A DNA stretch of 64,000 bases from an uncultured Roseobacter sp. Lineage in GTDB: Bacteria > Pseudomonadota > Alphaproteobacteria > Rhodobacterales > Rhodobacteraceae. Below are positions 16,786 through 27,114 of the stretch, in pieces. The translations under genes and the position numbers were made by a program. The stretch spans positions 180,173-244,172 of the forward strand of contig NZ_CANMNK010000005.1 in NCBI RefSeq assembly GCF_947499265.1, written 5' to 3'. The notes beneath the pieces were generated by a model that searched no databases, had not been told where the DNA came from, and saw nothing but the letters and a program-made list of their open reading frames with translations. Each line of letters begins with the position of its first letter. Within the stretch, counting starts at the first letter, position 1.

Positions 16786-16793
16786 AACCCACG

Positions 16794-17939
16794 CTAGAGG
16801 GACATAAAGCGCTCCGCGATCTCACCTGACATATAGCTGAACCTGCCGGCGGCAATGGTCGCCGCGACACGCTGCGTTTCGGCATCTAAAATCACGATGT
16901 CCGCCCGTTTGCCGGGCTCCAGCCTACCACGATCTTGCAATCCCAAAACCCGCGCGGGCCCTTCGGAGACCAGTTGCCAGCAGGTCGCAAAATCAGCCAC
17001 ACCGCCTTGCGCCAGCATCAACGCCGCGCGCCGTAGACTTGGGTAATGATAGTCTGAGGCCACTGCATCGCACAGCCCCATGGCGATCAGTTCAAGCGCG
17101 GACACATTGCCCTTGTGCGACCCACCGCGCACAACATTCGGCGCACCGAGGATCACCGCATCACCTGCACCCCTGGCCGCCTCTGCGGCTTCCAGAGTTT
17201 CGGGGAATTCCGCAATCGTGATGCCGCGACGATGCCAGGTATCACGAGCCGCTTTCGTGGCGTCGTCATGGCTGCCCATGCGCACCGCTTTTTCATGCAA
17301 ATGCGCGCAGAGCTGGTCCAGCGCCTCTGGGACCTTGTCGGCCTGTGCGTGCAACCGCATCATCATATCGAAATGGTCGTCCGGATTGCGCCCGGCCTTC
17401 AGCGCCTGCCCGACCATACGAGGCGGTTTGCGGCCCTGCGACAGCCGGTCATGCGGCAGGTGATCGTTGAACACAACGTAGTCGACGCCCCATGCCGTCA
17501 CGAGCTCCGGCAAGCCGTCGTACAAGTCCAAAAGGTGGATTTCGAGCCGCAGCTGCGCGCGCAAATCTGTTACCAGAGCAGGCGCTGTATCCCGGATCGC
17601 GGTAAAAACCTGATCTGCGAATTCAGGGCCGCGCAGCCCCCCTTCCCAGCTGACAAATTGCGCCAGCACCGCCGTCGTGATCCCATTTGCGGCCAACTCG
17701 GCCTCTGTCGCGACAATCCCTTCGGCCATTTCCTTCATGGCACCCCGGCGCGGGGCAAGATGACGTTCAAAACCGTCGCCATGCAGGTCCACAATGCCCG
17801 GCAATACCAAAAAGCCATCAAGGTCCACCGCGCGTCCGGTCGACCCCTCGCCAATCAGATCACCGGCAATAGACAAGTCTGCGCATGCGAGACCCTCCGA
17901 GCCCAGAACCTGCGCACCTTGAAGCTTAAGGTCGGCCAA
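16794..17939 (-). CDS. phnM: Alpha-D-ribose 1-methylphosphonate 5-triphosphate diphosphatase (orphan)
   Basis: This 381-aa amidohydrolase-superfamily protein of the PhnM type has [26 protein letters not shown] (metal-binding), [50 protein letters not shown] and the metal-ligand region SDYHYPS. PhnM removes pyrophosphate from the phosphonate intermediate in the C-P lyase pathway. The start is a TTG at 17939 preceded by AGGAGAG; no in-frame ATG is nearby. It overlaps the lipase-like gene by 14 bases. No other phn gene is in the window, so either the pathway lies elsewhere or this copy has another substrate. Confidence 0.87.
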   Translation of the reverse strand: MADLKLQGAQVLGSEGLACADLSIAGDLIGEGSTGRAVDLDGFLVLPGIVDLHGDGFERHLAPRRGAMKEMAEGIVATEAELAANGITTAVLAQFVSWEGGLRGPEFADQVFTAIRDTAPALVTDLRAQLRLEIHLLDLYDGLPELVTAWGVDYVVFNDHLPHDRLSQGRKPPRMVGQALKAGRNPDDHFDMMMRLHAQADKVPEALDQLCAHLHEKAVRMGSHDDATKAARDTWHRRGITIAEFPETLEAAEAARGAGDAVILGAPNVVRGGSHKGNVSALELIAMGLCDAVASDYHYPSLRRAALMLAQGGVADFATCWQLVSEGPARVLGLQDRGRLEPGKRADIVILDAETQRVAATIAAGRFSYMSGEIAERFMSL

Positions 17940-18717
17940 TCATCTCTCCTACGCTCGGCACGCAACTGCCATCGGGGCAGCCAAGTTGCGACAGCACCGC
18001 GTCGAACCAGGTGAGCGTCCGGTCGAATTTACCGGAATTCAGAAAGGAGACCGTTTGAGCAATCACGCGTGGATTGTTCATCATGAACGTATGCGTCACG
18101 GGCAAAACGATATGGTCATTCATCCCCGCAACGCGCGTAGAAGCGACCGACACCTTGCCATCGTCCCGCCCCGGCAACAGCGATGAAAAATAGGGATTAA
18201 GCGATTGATCCCCAGCAATCACGCCGAGGTCAAAGGTCACAGGCGGCAAGCGTTGTGGCAGATTTCCGGGGCCCGTACCCAATTGCGCACCAGCTGGGCC
18301 ATTGATCCAATCAAAGGCTTCGATATCGGAAAATGCATCCACAACCTCGCTGCCCTGATTGGGCGGTGCAAGCATCACCACGCGACCGATCCGATCCGGG
18401 TTGGCATCTGCAACCCACTGGCGCAACAGGATCCCCCCCATGGAGTGCGTCACGAAATCAACCTGCCCCCGCGGGCCGCATTTGGCCATGGCATCGGGCA
18501 AGGTCCGGGCAACGAGCTCCGCCACCGGCGCAGTTGTCGAAGGGTAACCGGGCCGCACAACGGTGTAGCCCTCGGCCATCAAAGCCGTCTCCATCAGGGC
18601 AAATGAAAACTCCGTCCGCGCCAGCCCGTGCAAGAGCACGGCACATCGCGCATTGGCTGTGGTTGCAGCCAAGACGACGGCACAAGCGGCCAAAAGAATT
18701 CTCACGGTACTAGTCAT
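17926..18717 (-). CDS. Exported alpha/beta-hydrolase (lipase-like)
   Basis: This 263-aa protein has an N-terminal signal-like segment ([18 protein letters not shown]). The alpha/beta-hydrolase core is [15 protein letters not shown] as oxyanion strand, [18 protein letters not shown] with the nucleophile elbow and [17 protein letters not shown] as in triacylglycerol lipases. It is likely a periplasmic or secreted esterase/lipase. AAGGAGC is directly before the ATG; a GTG four codons in is a possible alternative. It is the first gene of a two-gene unit with phnM. Confidence 0.82.
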   Translation of the reverse strand: MTSTVRILLAACAVVLAATTANARCAVLLHGLARTEFSFALMETALMAEGYTVVRPGYPSTTAPVAELVARTLPDAMAKCGPRGQVDFVTHSMGGILLRQWVADANPDRIGRVVMLAPPNQGSEVVDAFSDIEAFDWINGPAGAQLGTGPGNLPQRLPPVTFDLGVIAGDQSLNPYFSSLLPGRDDGKVSVASTRVAGMNDHIVLPVTHTFMMNNPRVIAQTVSFLNSGKFDRTLTWFDAVLSQLGCPDGSCVPSVGEMIGRP

Positions 18718-18789
18718 GCTCCTTCAGATAGTGTCATTGTTGGCCTTGCGAAAGTGTAACGTCACGCGCTTTTAACGGAACCTGAATTT

Positions 18790-19245
18790 ATGCCTCCAAA
18801 CCCTGTTCGCCTGGCTGCTCGCGCGGTGATTGTTCATGAGGCGCGCCTGCTGTTGGTGAATGCCTGGCCAAAGGGGCGCAGCACCCTGCTTTGCGCGCCC
18901 GGTGGCGGTGTCGAACCCGGGGCCTCCTTACCGGATAATCTGGCGCGTGAAGTCCACGAAGAAACCGGCCTGCGGGTTGATGTCACGGAACCTTGCCTTG
19001 TTAATGAGTTTCACGATCCGCGCAGTGGATTTCACCAGGTGGAGGTATTTTTCCGCTGCAAGATCATAGGCGGGTCCCGGATTTCAGCGGATTGGCAGGA
19101 TCCGGAGAATATTGTCACGCATCATATCTGGGCAACGCAGGAAGATATGGCAGAGCTTAATTTCAAGCCAAGCAGCCTTGGCCAAGTCGCTTTTGCGGAC
19201 CCCGATGCGCTCAGCTACGATCCGCTTGAGACGATCGTGATGTGA
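18790..19245 (+). CDS. NUDIX hydrolase
   Basis: This 151-aa protein carries a full Nudix box GGGVEPGASLPDNLAREVHEETGL in an otherwise typical sandwich fold (RLAARAVIVHEARLLLVNAW at the start). Such enzymes hydrolyse nucleoside diphosphates linked to another moiety; the precise substrate is not evident. The 3' end overlaps the convergent EamA transporter gene by 35 bases. It is divergent from the lipase-like gene across 72 bases. Confidence 0.88.
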   Translation: MPPNPVRLAARAVIVHEARLLLVNAWPKGRSTLLCAPGGGVEPGASLPDNLAREVHEETGLRVDVTEPCLVNEFHDPRSGFHQVEVFFRCKIIGGSRISADWQDPENIVTHHIWATQEDMAELNFKPSSLGQVAFADPDALSYDPLETIVM

Positions 19246-20059
19246 CGGCGATGGCGATCCCGCTGACCACCAGAACCGTCGCCAGAACAACAAGAATAGA
19301 TACCGGCTCGCGCAGCAAAACAGCACCGCCCAGCAGCGCGATGATTGGGACACTCAACTGCACCACCGCGGCGGTATTTCCCTGCAACTGGGGCAACACC
19401 CGGTACCACAAGGCATATCCAAGGCCGGACGTCACGCCACCGCAGATGATGGCCAGAGCCCAACCGATGGGCGATGAATGGGTCGCCAACCCGGCCAGTA
19501 TGATGGTGAGCACCGGCAGGCATAGGATGAAGTTGGCCGTTGTCGCCGCCAGCGGATCTTCGGCGGTACGGCCCGAAATCGTGTAGGCCGCCCATCCCAA
19601 ACCCGCCAAGATCATGAACCCGGCGCCAATCGGGTCTGATTGTCCCCCAGGTCCAGGCCAGAGCGCAAAAAGCAGACCACAAAACGCAAGCGATGCACCA
19701 CCAAGCTGGCGCGATGTGGGTCGCGCATTGGTGGCCGCGCCATAGGCAAACATTGACATCTGAACGACACCAAAAAGGATCAAGGCGCCGAGACCTGCGT
19801 CCAGCGTCAGGTAGGCCAGTGAAAATCCTGCCATGTAAGCCGCCAGGCTGAAAGCCCCCACGAACCGCGCGCGCGCAAACAAATGCATCCTGCCGCCCCT
19901 GACTGACAAAATCATGCTAAGTACAACCGCGCCAGCCAAAACGCGGATCAGGGCAAAGCTGCTGGGATCAATGTAGCCGCCATCGACGGCAAACCGTGTC
20001 AGAACCGAGTTCGCCGCAAAAGCGACCATGGTAAAGGAAATCAGCAAAACCAAACGCAT
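19211..20059 (-). CDS. EamA/DMT-family membrane transporter
   Basis: This 282-aa protein has about ten hydrophobic helices arranged as two EamA repeats (from VAFAANSVLTRFAVDGGYIDPSSFALIRVLAGAVVLSM and again from GAGFMILAGLGWAAYTISGR). It ends with the family-typical LSVPIIALLGGAVLLREPVSILVVLATVLVVSGIAI. It is probably an inner-membrane metabolite exporter of unknown substrate. It stands alone, convergent and overlapping with the NUDIX gene. Confidence 0.88.
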   Translation of the reverse strand: MRLVLLISFTMVAFAANSVLTRFAVDGGYIDPSSFALIRVLAGAVVLSMILSVRGGRMHLFARARFVGAFSLAAYMAGFSLAYLTLDAGLGALILFGVVQMSMFAYGAATNARPTSRQLGGASLAFCGLLFALWPGPGGQSDPIGAGFMILAGLGWAAYTISGRTAEDPLAATTANFILCLPVLTIILAGLATHSSPIGWALAIICGGVTSGLGYALWYRVLPQLQGNTAAVVQLSVPIIALLGGAVLLREPVSILVVLATVLVVSGIAIAVTSRSSQADRS

Positions 20060-20172
20060 GTATGCGCCTTAGCGGTTCTTTTGAGCAAGGCCAACTACGT
20101 GTTGGGTGTCAGATCGCTTGCGAAGGCAAACCGCGTTCACTTTCACGGGAAGACTGCTGAAATTGGTGTCGC

Positions 20173-20892
20173 CTATGCAACAATCCGTACTTCGAGCGTT
20201 GTGCCACGGTTCTCCGTGTTTTCTATAACCTTCGCGTCACCGTCGTAGAGTTTCGCGATTTTTCTCGCAATCGCGAGCCCCATGCCGCTTCCCTCGACTT
20301 CATCGCGCGGTTTCAGCGTTGTCATCGCGCCAAATACGCGCGCGTGATAGCCAGACGGGATGCCCGGCCCATTGTCGCGCACCGTCAACACCACCTGGCT
20401 GCCTTCGCGGTAGCAGGACACAATGATTTTGCCGACCGAACGGTCATGATGTTTGACGGCATTCGAGATCAAGGCCGTCAACAGTGTCAGCACATCCCGT
20501 TCGCCCATTGTCAGCCGCGCGCAATCGAGGGCACGCACAACCTTGAAACCAGACGGAATGCGTACTTCTTCCAGCACCTCATCTAAGGCATCGTTTAGGT
20601 CCACCTCTTCGATGGCCTGCATGCGCCCGATCCGTGAAAAGGTCAGGAGATCGACCAGCATGCGGTCCAACCTGCCGGTATGCTTGTTCATGAGATCGAT
20701 GCTTTCGGCGACAGAGCCATCAACTTTAACGCCCGCTTCCGCCAGATCATCTTCGATCCATTGCGGCAATTCGATCAGAGCACGGACAGAATTGCGCACA
20801 TCATGACTGATCAAATAGATGAAATCCTCAAAGTCCTGCGACCCCGCAGGCAAAGATGTTTCGATGTCGTTGATGGCAATATTGCGGGTCAT
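20173..20892 (-). CDS. Sensor-less histidine kinase
   Basis: This 239-aa cytosolic histidine kinase has only a short N-terminus before the dimerisation/phosphoacceptor helix IYLISHDVRNSVRAL (His30). The catalytic domain has N box LISNAVKHHD, G1 DNGPGIPSGYHARVFG and G2 GSGMGLAIARKIA. With no input domain, signal sensing must come from a partner. It is divergent from the receiver protein at 21154 across about 260 bases, which suggests they work together. The architecture resembles the C-terminal kinase part of phytochrome-type kinases. Confidence 0.88.
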   Translation of the reverse strand: MTRNIAINDIETSLPAGSQDFEDFIYLISHDVRNSVRALIELPQWIEDDLAEAGVKVDGSVAESIDLMNKHTGRLDRMLVDLLTFSRIGRMQAIEEVDLNDALDEVLEEVRIPSGFKVVRALDCARLTMGERDVLTLLTALISNAVKHHDRSVGKIIVSCYREGSQVVLTVRDNGPGIPSGYHARVFGAMTTLKPRDEVEGSGMGLAIARKIAKLYDGDAKVIENTENRGTTLEVRIVA

Positions 20893-21073
20893 GAAGTCGC
20901 GATCCTTAGAAGTGTCTTTTGCCGCACGCTAGCACCACCCGCTGAATACACCGTTAACAGGTGACACTTCGGGGAGAGGCAAATCAAATAGGGCGACTTG
21001 GCCGCAGGACCTGCCTCTTTGCATGCATTTTTGCGATCTGAAACTGGCAATCATCCGTAAACAGGTTGTCAGG

Positions 21074-21079
21074 TATAAT
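21074..21079 (+). promoter_or_regulatory. Candidate -10 element of the receiver gene
   Basis: A consensus TATAAT lies 75 bases before the GTG start. No good -35 is seen at 16-18 bases (TCATCC region), so an activator may be needed. Confidence 0.35.
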
Positions 21080-21153
21080 CCTGCAACGCCTGACGCACGA
21101 CCGGAGCCCAAGAACGACTTGGCCAGATTTAGACAGCCGCAGAGGATCACGAT

Positions 21154-21576
21154 GTGATAACAGACGCGACATTCCTGCTGGTGGACGACGATGCGGTCGC
21201 CATTCTGGCCGTGCGGCGCGCGTTGAAAAGGCTGAAGATCACCAGCACTACACTTGCGGCAAGCGACGGCCAGGATGCCTTGGCTGTGCTGCGCGACGCT
21301 GAACCCGCAGAAAATAGCGCCGTGGTCCCGTTTATCGTTATCCTGGATTTGCAGATGCCGCGCATGGGTGGCTTGGAATTCCTGGATGCGCTGGCTGGTG
21401 ACGAGCGCCTGCAAGATGTCATGGTTCTGGTTTTTGCGCCTCCAGAAATGCACCACCTGATCAAATCCAAATATGACCAACACGTTCACGGTTTTTTGGA
21501 CAAGGACAGGACCGAAGAGACGTTGGCGCAGGCGCTGACCAAACTGCGGGACAGCAATGCGACCGTTTCGGGATAG
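21154..21576 (+). CDS. Single-domain response regulator (Rcp1-like receiver)
   Basis: This 140-aa receiver domain has the acidic pocket (LLVDDDAVA), phosphoacceptor Asp65 in VILDLQMPRMGGLEFLD and the conserved Lys in GFLDKDRTEETL. It resembles the Rcp1-like receivers paired with phytochrome-type kinases. The switch position that is Ser/Thr in CheY-like proteins reads VLVFAPPEM here, without Ser or Thr. It starts at GTG 21154 with AGAGGA upstream. It has no output domain, so it likely acts by protein interaction. Confidence 0.88.
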   Translation: MITDATFLLVDDDAVAILAVRRALKRLKITSTTLAASDGQDALAVLRDAEPAENSAVVPFIVILDLQMPRMGGLEFLDALAGDERLQDVMVLVFAPPEMHHLIKSKYDQHVHGFLDKDRTEETLAQALTKLRDSNATVSG

Positions 21577-21657
21577 GTGACCAGAACCCTCTCGATGCGA
21601 ACAGAAAACACTTTGAAGCCATCCAAAATCGCCGCTTGATTGACTGATCCTGACCAT

Positions 21658-21685
21658 AAAAAAGGGCCCGCCAAAAGGCGAGCCC
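21658..21685 (-). terminator. Intrinsic terminator after groEL
   Basis: On the minus strand GGGCTCGCC, TTTT, GGCGGGCCC (one G-T wobble) is followed by TTTTTT, about 25 bases after the groEL stop. Confidence 0.85.
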
Positions 21686-21710
21686 AATTCTTTCACCAGA
21701 TCGGCGTGGC

Positions 21711-23378
<1,668 letters not shown>

Positions 23379-23421
23379 CTAGTTTGAGTTCAGCGAGTGA
23401 AGGTCAGAGCAGCCAGAGGGC

Positions 23422-23709
23422 TTACTCGATGATCCCCATGATGTCGCTTTCCTTCATCATCAGCAGTTCCTCGCCGTCGAGCGTGACTTCTGTGCCGGAC
23501 CATTTGCCGAACAGGATCTTGTCACCGGCCTTCACGGCCATCTCGATCAGCTCGCCGCTGTCTTTGCGGGCACCCTCGCCACAAGCAACAACTTCACCTT
23601 CGGAAGGTTTCTCCTTCGCGCTATCGGGGATGATCAATCCGCCAGCGGTTTTTTCTTCGCTTTCCGTGCGGCGTACCAGCACGCGGTCATGAAGCGGTTT
23701 CAATGCCAT
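23422..23709 (-). CDS. groS: Co-chaperonin GroES
   Basis: This 95-aa GroEL cap protein begins [42 protein letters not shown], with the mobile loop, and continues with [49 protein letters not shown] precedes the ATG. It is the first gene of the groESL operon, controlled by the CIRCE element upstream. Confidence 0.99.
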   Translation of the reverse strand: MALKPLHDRVLVRRTESEEKTAGGLIIPDSAKEKPSEGEVVACGEGARKDSGELIEMAVKAGDKILFGKWSGTEVTLDGEELLMMKESDIMGIIE

Positions 23710-23778
23710 CTTTGCAGCTCCTTAAGGCTCAAAGTTTCTCCCATTGGATCCGGGCGATACTCTTTTTCGCCCAAACCG

Positions 23779-23805
23779 TTATCACTCACCTCTATCGAGT
23801 GCTAA
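23779..23805. promoter_or_regulatory. CIRCE operator (HrcA binding site)
   Basis: TTATCACTC, nine bases, GAGTGCTAA: one mismatch from the CIRCE consensus TTAGCACTC-N9-GAGTGCTAA. It sits between the promoter and groES, where HrcA repressor would block transcription until heat shock. Confidence 0.93.
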
Positions 23806-23812
23806 CGCGGCA

Positions 23813-23841
23813 TAGCTAGGCACCATCCGCCAGCGAGTCAA
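23813..23841 (-). promoter_or_regulatory. groESL promoter
   Basis: On the minus strand TTGACT, a 17-base spacer and TAGCTA form a housekeeping-type promoter. The -10 ends 7 bases before the CIRCE element, so the operator covers the expected start of transcription. Confidence 0.65.
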
Positions 23842-23898
23842 CAGCGCGATTTGGAAAAATGTGCGGGTTTATGCACAGCCCTAAGATCCCAAGGGCCG

Positions 23899-24561
23899 CT
23901 AGGTGTCTTCCCAGCTATACGCCCAGTGGACAAGGCCCTCGCGCCCGGCGGCGGTGAGCGCGTAAATGCCCTTGGACACACGTTCAAACCATCCGTAATG
24001 ATTGTCCGCCATCAGGCGCGTCGCCGTCGCAACCCCGGTTGCTTTCGCAACCTCCGAGCCCTTGCTTGCCCCCTGTTCGGCGAGATGTGCGGCGCAGCGC
24101 AACGCGTCCTGTCTGTAGGAAGTCACCAATCCCAAACGGGCCTGACCACCCGCGTTCGGATCCCCCCGGCGTCGCGCGAACTCTTTGATGAGGGCGGTTT
24201 TGCGCTTGGCCGATTTACGCGGCGCGTAGGGCCCAGGGTCACAATGCACCTCCACGAAACCGTCTTTCAGCCGCACGGTCATGACGCCCAACCCCAGCCT
24301 GCGGGCCATCGCGATGGTCTGCTTGCGGGACTTCTGGCCCCGCTTTCCGGCTTTTCGCTCGAACACCATATAAACAGCGTCCGTCAGGGATAATCGCTCA
24401 ACGCATTGGTGGAACAAGGCCAATGACGGCGCGAGCTTCAACTCTACGACCACAAGGTCACTTTCGCCACGCATTGCCACGACATCCGCCGCGCCAACCT
24501 CGGCCTTGACGTCATAGCCCTGGCTTTCGAGCAGCCTCTTGATCGGCGGATAGAGATCCAT
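23899..24561 (-). CDS. DUF2161 family PD-(D/E)XK nuclease-like protein
   Basis: This 220-aa protein's N-terminal half has a PD-(D/E)XK-type core: MDLYPPIKRLLESQGYDVKAEVGAADVVAMRGESDLVVVELKL. Asp in ADVVA and the ELK triad act as candidate metal ligands. A basic linker (PRKSAKRKTALIKEFARRRG) and a winged-helix-like C-terminus (ATRLMADNHYGWFERVSKGIYALTAAGREGL) follow. The start is ATG 24561; the 53 extra residues in the track have no family character. It is likely cytosolic; nuclease activity is predicted from fold only and the target is unknown. Confidence 0.78.
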   Translation of the reverse strand: MDLYPPIKRLLESQGYDVKAEVGAADVVAMRGESDLVVVELKLAPSLALFHQCVERLSLTDAVYMVFERKAGKRGQKSRKQTIAMARRLGLGVMTVRLKDGFVEVHCDPGPYAPRKSAKRKTALIKEFARRRGDPNAGGQARLGLVTSYRQDALRCAAHLAEQGASKGSEVAKATGVATATRLMADNHYGWFERVSKGIYALTAAGREGLVHWAYSWEDT

Positions 24562-24837
24562 TTCCCGAGGCGCGTTCGATGGGGGATTTTTCGACCTTGG
24601 AATGATTCGTTCCCTTCGCGGATTTCGCAGACCAGCCACCCGTTTCAGGAGGGTATTCTCGCCTCGCGAGAGCCATTCCCGGCAGGGTCGAAAATTAACC
24701 TTAAGTGCCACAGATTTCACGGCATTAAACCAACCTCCGCGCTATGAACAAGGCATGATGTCATGCTAGCGTCCGCTCACTAAAACAACATAATGCCAAA
24801 ACGACGGCAAAAAAAACGGTGTAAAGAGGGTACCAAT

Positions 24838-25551
24838 ATGAAGATTAAGACACTCATCTCCGCGGTGGCGGCGGTCGTGATTTCCGCGACGGCGAGCCAT
24901 GCTGCGGTTTTTGACGGTAAATATCGCGCAACATCTGCCGTCGGCAATGGCGCAGACCACAGCGTGTGGTTGCAAGGCGGGCTGGGAACGGTCCACGGGC
25001 AATTCTTCGGGTCCGACTTCGATTTCGCTCCGGCTGCGGGCAAGCTGATGTTGAACAGTGACGACAGCGGGTATCTGAAGGGCCGGGCACAGTCGCAGAA
25101 CGATGCGACCAGCGGTTTTGACGTGATGTTCAATTTCGGGTCGGTGCCCGGCACGGAAAACCCGGTTTTCAAGAATGAGGGTGTCGATCCCATTGGTCCG
25201 ATCCGGCTTCTGGATATGACCGGCGGCATGCTGGTTGGGTTTGGCAAACTGGCCGGTTTGAACCTGAACGCGGTGCTGAAGCCAGCCAACTATCAATTTG
25301 CGGTTCAAGTTGGTGAAGGCGCCAACAACAAGAACCAAAAGCTTGGCCAAGCCTTCTGGTTCTCGCTCTCTGCGGGCAAGGGCTGTACCTTATGTGACGA
25401 GAACGCTCAGATCCGCCGTTTACAAACATCCAGCTATCGCGGCGACGTGAACATCGAGCTGGCGCCAGTGCCGCTGCCTGCGGGTGCTTTGCTGCTGCTG
25501 ACCGGTCTGGGCACCGTGGGTGTGATGCGCCGGCGGCGCAAAGCAGCGTAA
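24838..25551 (+). CDS. VPLPA-CTERM sorting-domain exported protein
   Basis: This 237-aa protein has a Sec signal (MKIKTLISAVAAVVISATASHA). The C-terminal sorting tail VPLPAGALLLLTGLGTVGVMRRRRKAA consists of the VPLPA motif, a hydrophobic helix and a basic end, as recognised by an exosortase. Such proteins are processed at the membrane and usually delivered to the surface or extracellular matrix. The middle is probably beta-rich with one CTLC pair; no enzymatic domain is recognised. AGAGGG is upstream of the ATG; the track's start 15 codons earlier is rejected. No exosortase gene is in the window. Confidence 0.87.
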   Translation: MKIKTLISAVAAVVISATASHAAVFDGKYRATSAVGNGADHSVWLQGGLGTVHGQFFGSDFDFAPAAGKLMLNSDDSGYLKGRAQSQNDATSGFDVMFNFGSVPGTENPVFKNEGVDPIGPIRLLDMTGGMLVGFGKLAGLNLNAVLKPANYQFAVQVGEGANNKNQKLGQAFWFSLSAGKGCTLCDENAQIRRLQTSSYRGDVNIELAPVPLPAGALLLLTGLGTVGVMRRRRKAA

Positions 25552-25578
25552 GCGGCCCACTTTGACCTACAACAGAAT

Positions 25579-25612
25579 GTCGCGCTGCCTTCGGGGGGCG
25601 CGACTTTCGTTT
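25579..25612 (+). terminator. Probable terminator after the VPLPA-CTERM gene
   Basis: Stem GTCGCGC / GCGCGAC with a 12-base loop is followed by TTTCGTTT, 28 bases after the stop. Confidence 0.6.
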
Positions 25613-25650
25613 GAGATGACAGAAACCGCACCACGTCCTATCCTGGCCAG

Positions 25651-26004
25651 ATGACACGCGATGACTTCAACGCCTTTTGCGCGGCGCTCCCCGCGACAAC
25701 CCATGTGGTGCAATGGCGCAACGCTGATGTCTGGAAGGTGGGCGGCAAGGTTTTCGCCATTTGTGGCTGGAATGACGGGCTGGACGCCTTTACCTTCAAG
25801 GCCTCCGATCTCGCATTCGAAGTTCTGCAAGATACGCCGGGCGTGCGCCCGGCCCCCTATATGGCCTCGCGCGGGCTGAAGTGGCTGCAACACTATGCGG
25901 CACCTGGCCTCTCGGACAGTGAGCTTCAAAATCACCTGAAAGCATCATATGACATGGTCATCGCCGGATTGACCAAGAAGAAACGCGCCGAATTGAAGCT
26001 GTGA
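25651..26004 (+). CDS. MmcQ/YjbR family DNA-binding-like protein
   Basis: This 117-aa protein of the CyaY-like-fold YjbR family starts MTRDDFNAFCAALPATTHVVQWRNADVWKVGGKVFAICGW. It ends with the family-typical SRGLKWLQHY ... LKASYDMVIAGLTKKKRAEL. Related proteins bind DNA in vitro (YjbR); the physiological role is unknown. It stands as a single gene between the VPLPA-CTERM gene and ppaC. Confidence 0.85.
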   Translation: MTRDDFNAFCAALPATTHVVQWRNADVWKVGGKVFAICGWNDGLDAFTFKASDLAFEVLQDTPGVRPAPYMASRGLKWLQHYAAPGLSDSELQNHLKASYDMVIAGLTKKKRAELKL

Positions 26005-26095
26005 TGCTGCGCCGCAGCAGAGGCGGGGTGACACCGGTGATGCCCGTGTTATAAGGCGCGAAATTTTTAGTTCCGCAACTGTAGGATTCCCCAGT

Positions 26096-27016
26096 ATGAC
26101 AACCCTCGTTTTTGGCCACAAATCTCCGGATACCGATAGCACCGGCTCGCCCATCATCTGGGCGTGGTACCTGAACCAGATCAAAGGCGTCGACGCCAAA
26201 CCGGTCCTTCTGGGAGAGCCAAACACCGAAGCGTTGTTCGTTTTGGACCGCTGGTCGCTGGACAAGCCCGAGATCATCTCTGAGGTTGCCGCGGACACGC
26301 CCGTGGTGATCGTGGACACAAACAACCCTGCGGAACTGCCGGACAACATCAATGATGCCGATATCCAGGGTATCATTGATCACCACAAGCTGGTGGGCGG
26401 GCTGGAAACCAAAGGGCCCATCGACATCCGCATCGAACCGCTCGCCTGTACCGCGACGATCATGTGGAAAATGATCGGCAAGGACTTGGCGCAGATGCCG
26501 CAGAGCATCCAGGGCGCGATGCTGTCCTGCATTCTCAGCGACACGCTGGAGTTCCGCAGCCCGACGACGACAAACGAGGACAAGGCCGTGGCCTGGGATC
26601 TGGCGCAGGCGCTGGATGTCAATATCTCTGAATATGCCGCAGAGATGTTTGCCGCGAAATCCGACGTCTCGGCCTTTTCCGAAGCCGAACTGCTGCGCAT
26701 GGACAGCAAGGAATACGAAGTCGGCGGCAAACAGTTCCGCGTCTCCGTTTTGGAAACGACCTCGCCAAAAATGGTGCTGGATCGCAAGGATGCGTTGATG
26801 GCGGCGATGCCCGGCGTCGCCGATGAGGACGGCGCAGATCAGGTCTTGCTGTTTGTCGTCGATATCCTGCAGGAAGAAGCGACGCTGATGGTCCCGAATG
26901 ACCTTGTGAAATCCGTGGCTGAAAAGAGCTTTGACGCTAGCGTGGATGGCGACACGGTCGTTCTGCCCGGCATCATGAGCCGCAAGAAGCAGATCATTCC
27001 CAATCTGAAGGTCTGA
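26096..27016 (+). CDS. ppaC: Manganese-dependent inorganic pyrophosphatase (family II)
   Basis: This 306-aa DHH-superfamily phosphatase hydrolyses pyrophosphate to phosphate in the cytosol. It has the metal-ligand motifs VFGHKSPDTDSTGSPI, VIVDTNNPAE and GIIDHHKLVGGL, and the C-terminal substrate-binding end GIMSRKKQIIPNL. It lacks CBS domains, so it is the simple, unregulated form. A short leader precedes it and a hairpin follows. Family II enzymes are an alternative to the more common family I Ppa. Confidence 0.95.
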   Translation: MTTLVFGHKSPDTDSTGSPIIWAWYLNQIKGVDAKPVLLGEPNTEALFVLDRWSLDKPEIISEVAADTPVVIVDTNNPAELPDNINDADIQGIIDHHKLVGGLETKGPIDIRIEPLACTATIMWKMIGKDLAQMPQSIQGAMLSCILSDTLEFRSPTTTNEDKAVAWDLAQALDVNISEYAAEMFAAKSDVSAFSEAELLRMDSKEYEVGGKQFRVSVLETTSPKMVLDRKDALMAAMPGVADEDGADQVLLFVVDILQEEATLMVPNDLVKSVAEKSFDASVDGDTVVLPGIMSRKKQIIPNLKV

Positions 27017-27023
27017 TATCCCG

Positions 27024-27049
27024 GCCCGCAGCTCCGGCGGCGGGCTTTT
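27024..27049 (+). terminator. Probable terminator after ppaC
   Basis: Stem GCCCGC / GCGGGC followed by TTTTC, 8 bases after the ppaC stop. The stem is short, so termination may be partial. Confidence 0.5.
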
Positions 27050-27114
27050 CAACAGGTGGGCCGGTCGTGGGTTGATCGACCGTGCCTGACAGCAGCAATA
27101 AAGCGGGCCGGAAC

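Noticed and set aside
24753-24766. GCATGATGTCATGC palindrome upstream of the VPLPA-CTERM gene
   Set aside because: Short and imperfectly placed; with arms of 6 bases it is expected by chance in a 64 kb window and has no second copy nearby.
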